Assembly: GCA_024704765.1 (NCBI GenBank)
Contig: JAKMXF010000111.1
Span: 1,499,627-1,563,626 of the forward strand
DNA length: 64,000 bases
Direction: 5' to 3'
From: Oopsacas minuta
Lineage: Eukaryota; Porifera; Hexactinellida; Lyssacinosida; Leucopsacidae
Part shown: positions 62,646-64,000 of the stretch, piece by piece
Position numbering within the stretch: the stretch's first letter is position 1
Layout: every line of letters starts with the position of its first letter
Program-made: the position numbers and the translations under genes
The notes under the pieces: model-generated
What the model was told of the DNA's origin: nothing
The model's database searches: none
Seen by the model: only the letters and a program-made list of their open reading frames with translations

Positions 62646-64000
62646 CTAAGTGTTAATCAGCCAATCAGGAAGCGTTCTGTTAAGCCTAATAAGTAATTCC
62701 TTTAATAGTTTATTATGCGCGGAATATACATTCCTAAGATACACAATTTCCTCTGAAGATATTTCTTGATAATTTCTGCCTTTACTAGGGCCCAGACATC
62801 TACTAACCCCACTCATATCTACCGGACAGAAATACCCTTTCTTCTCATCAAATCGTACCGAGCTGTTTATATCTCTCCTAACAGTAATATTGACAAACTT
62901 TAAAACTTGTTCAATCGCAGAGATTGGATTTTTGGTTATCTGACCCCCATCTATAAATATGATATGATAATTTGGGAAATATATAAGCCAATAAAGAATG
63001 TGTTTATAGCATAAACCAGCTCAATACCAGGAAATTTCAATTTATCAACAGATTATCTTGTGAGTTTATTCATGAAATTATTCTGTAGTATATCAATAAA
63101 ACTATAATTTTGAGCGAGAATATTTCTATGTACCCTTTGGTGTTGGAACCATGAATACACTCGCTCTACTGGATCTCTGAGTATGATAACTATGTGTGAA
63201 TTTGGGAGAAGAGTATGTATACGTTGCGGACACATTTTGTGGTCAAAGTAAGTAGCAGATTTTTCAATAAGAATGGTGTTTGTGGGTAATGGGAATCTAG
63301 ACTGATACCAATCTATGCCAAAGAGACATCCAGACGAATTTGAGAAAAATTGAATTTCTTCAAAAGAATCAGGATCTTTATAACTCGTTGAGAATTCAGG
63401 GAGATTAACTAGAAATGAGAGGAGGGCAGTTGACCCCGTTTTCTGCGGGCCTACTAATAAAATCCGCGGGGTTCTCTGACAGGCAATATCCCCTGAATAA
63501 ATATCTGCATGTCTAGAATTTAGCAGTGAGTTACATGGCAAATTCCATAACGGAATTATATCTCCAGGGAAAGTTTTAAAATATATATCAGCTAATTGTA
63601 ACTGTGATCTGTACACTAGTTTAATCTGTGGCCATCTTTGAACGAATGTTATGAGTTCCTCAAACATAATTTGAGCAAGATTATCCCCAGCAAAGTTAGA
63701 GAAGTGTGTCATAAATATATTTACAGGATTATACAACAAACTTTCAAACACACTACCACCACGTGGTGACCTATAAAACTCACTCTTTCCTCCTTTAACT
63801 CTTTGAAGTAATTAGTACTAGTATCGAAAGATAAACCCCTCCTCAAATGATGAGGCCATAATGTAGGATATTGTTCTGTAGAGGTCACTGTTACATAACC
63901 CAACTTCTGCCAGGATTTGTATAGTGGAAGATATATAGGATATACACCTGAATGGTGAGGTGTTACTGAGTAGCCTGTTGTTGTTATTGACAAGTTATGG
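62646..64000 (-). CDS. NDST1: heparan sulfate N-deacetylase/N-sulfotransferase, 3' part, disrupted
   Basis: NDST enzymes deacetylate and N-sulfate GlcNAc of heparan sulfate in the Golgi. The gene enters from the right edge. Order: ITTTGYSVTPHHSGVYPIYL and RVTSTEEYP-like TVTSTEQYPTLWP (end of the deacetylase domain), NPVNIFMTHFSNFAGDNL, then the sulfotransferase PAPS loop LLVGPQKTGSTALLSF. Next come FEEIQFFSNSSG, FGIDWYQSRFP, LIEKSATYFDHK and ILRDPVERVYSWFQHQR, and the C-terminus KKGYFCPVD...RCLGPSKGRNY and HNKLLKELL. It is collinear without introns. Damage: a one-base loss in a T run near 63770, an in-frame TAA at 63053-63055 and another one-base shift near 63010. Pseudogene or assembly error. 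Which NDST paralogue it is cannot be told; an ancestral single NDST is likely. Confidence 0.85.

Noticed and set aside
1-64000. tRNA and rRNA genes
   Set aside because: I looked for B-box-like ggttcgaatcc/ggttcgattcc phrases and cloverleaf arms by eye; the few similar phrases (for example near 29592 and 2694) lack the rest of a tRNA.

Overview
The window is AT-rich animal nuclear DNA. Most genes are single-exon, or have a few short introns with GT..AG ends. The gene set is metazoan: HEXIM, DGCR6, PIG-F, ADF/cofilin, MRP4-type ABCC, CCDC112, B4GALNT with a PA14-like domain, caspase-like genes, Rab1 and heparan-sulfate NDST. The compact genes, divergent NHL proteins and degenerate caspases would fit an early-branching animal such as a sponge, but the sequence alone does not settle the taxon.

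Layout. 0-11 kb: HEXIM (-), the C-lobe exons of a MAP3K (+), DGCR6 (-), a coiled-coil/NHL gene (-) whose long intron is bounded by a 53-nt inverted repeat and carries a hAT transposon, then N-lobe exons of a MAP3K (+). 11-17 kb: PIG-F, cytidine deaminase, an MPPED-type phosphoesterase and a four-exon ADF/cofilin, all (-); a Tc1-like foldback element fills cofilin intron 3. 17-31 kb: foldback and pogo-like elements, a minisatellite, an intronless MRP4-type ABC transporter (-), more repeats, a MULE/RING remnant and a 26-bp self-complementary tandem array. 31-40 kb: a putative clan-CD-like cysteine peptidase with a bacterial flavour, and five-exon CCDC112 with a hAT in its last intron. 40-45 kb: a nest of transposons including a nearly perfect 1.5-kb GC-rich palindrome of two truncated MULE transposases. 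45-54 kb: B4GALNT3/4-like glycosyltransferase (+), several small elements and a decayed mariner that itself carries an insertion. 53-64 kb: two caspase-like genes without a normal active site, Rab1 (two exons), a second NHL gene with an in-frame TGA, an RRP15-like remnant, and the 3' part of a disrupted NDST gene that runs off the right edge.

The genes do not form an operon or one pathway. They cover transcription control (HEXIM), signalling (MAP3K), GPI anchors (PIG-F), nucleotide salvage (CDA), actin turnover (cofilin), ER-Golgi traffic (Rab1), and glycan synthesis or sulfation (B4GALNT, NDST). The most unusual features are the intron whose splice sites sit at the tips of a long inverted repeat, the MULE palindrome, the degenerate caspase pair, the possible horizontally acquired peptidase, and MAP3K lobes in the wrong order.

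Several conserved genes (NHL1, NDST, caspase B, the RRP15 remnant) carry one-base shifts, most of them in or beside short base runs. These may be sequencing errors or true decay, and each is flagged below. All identifications rest on recognising motifs by eye; no database search was run.
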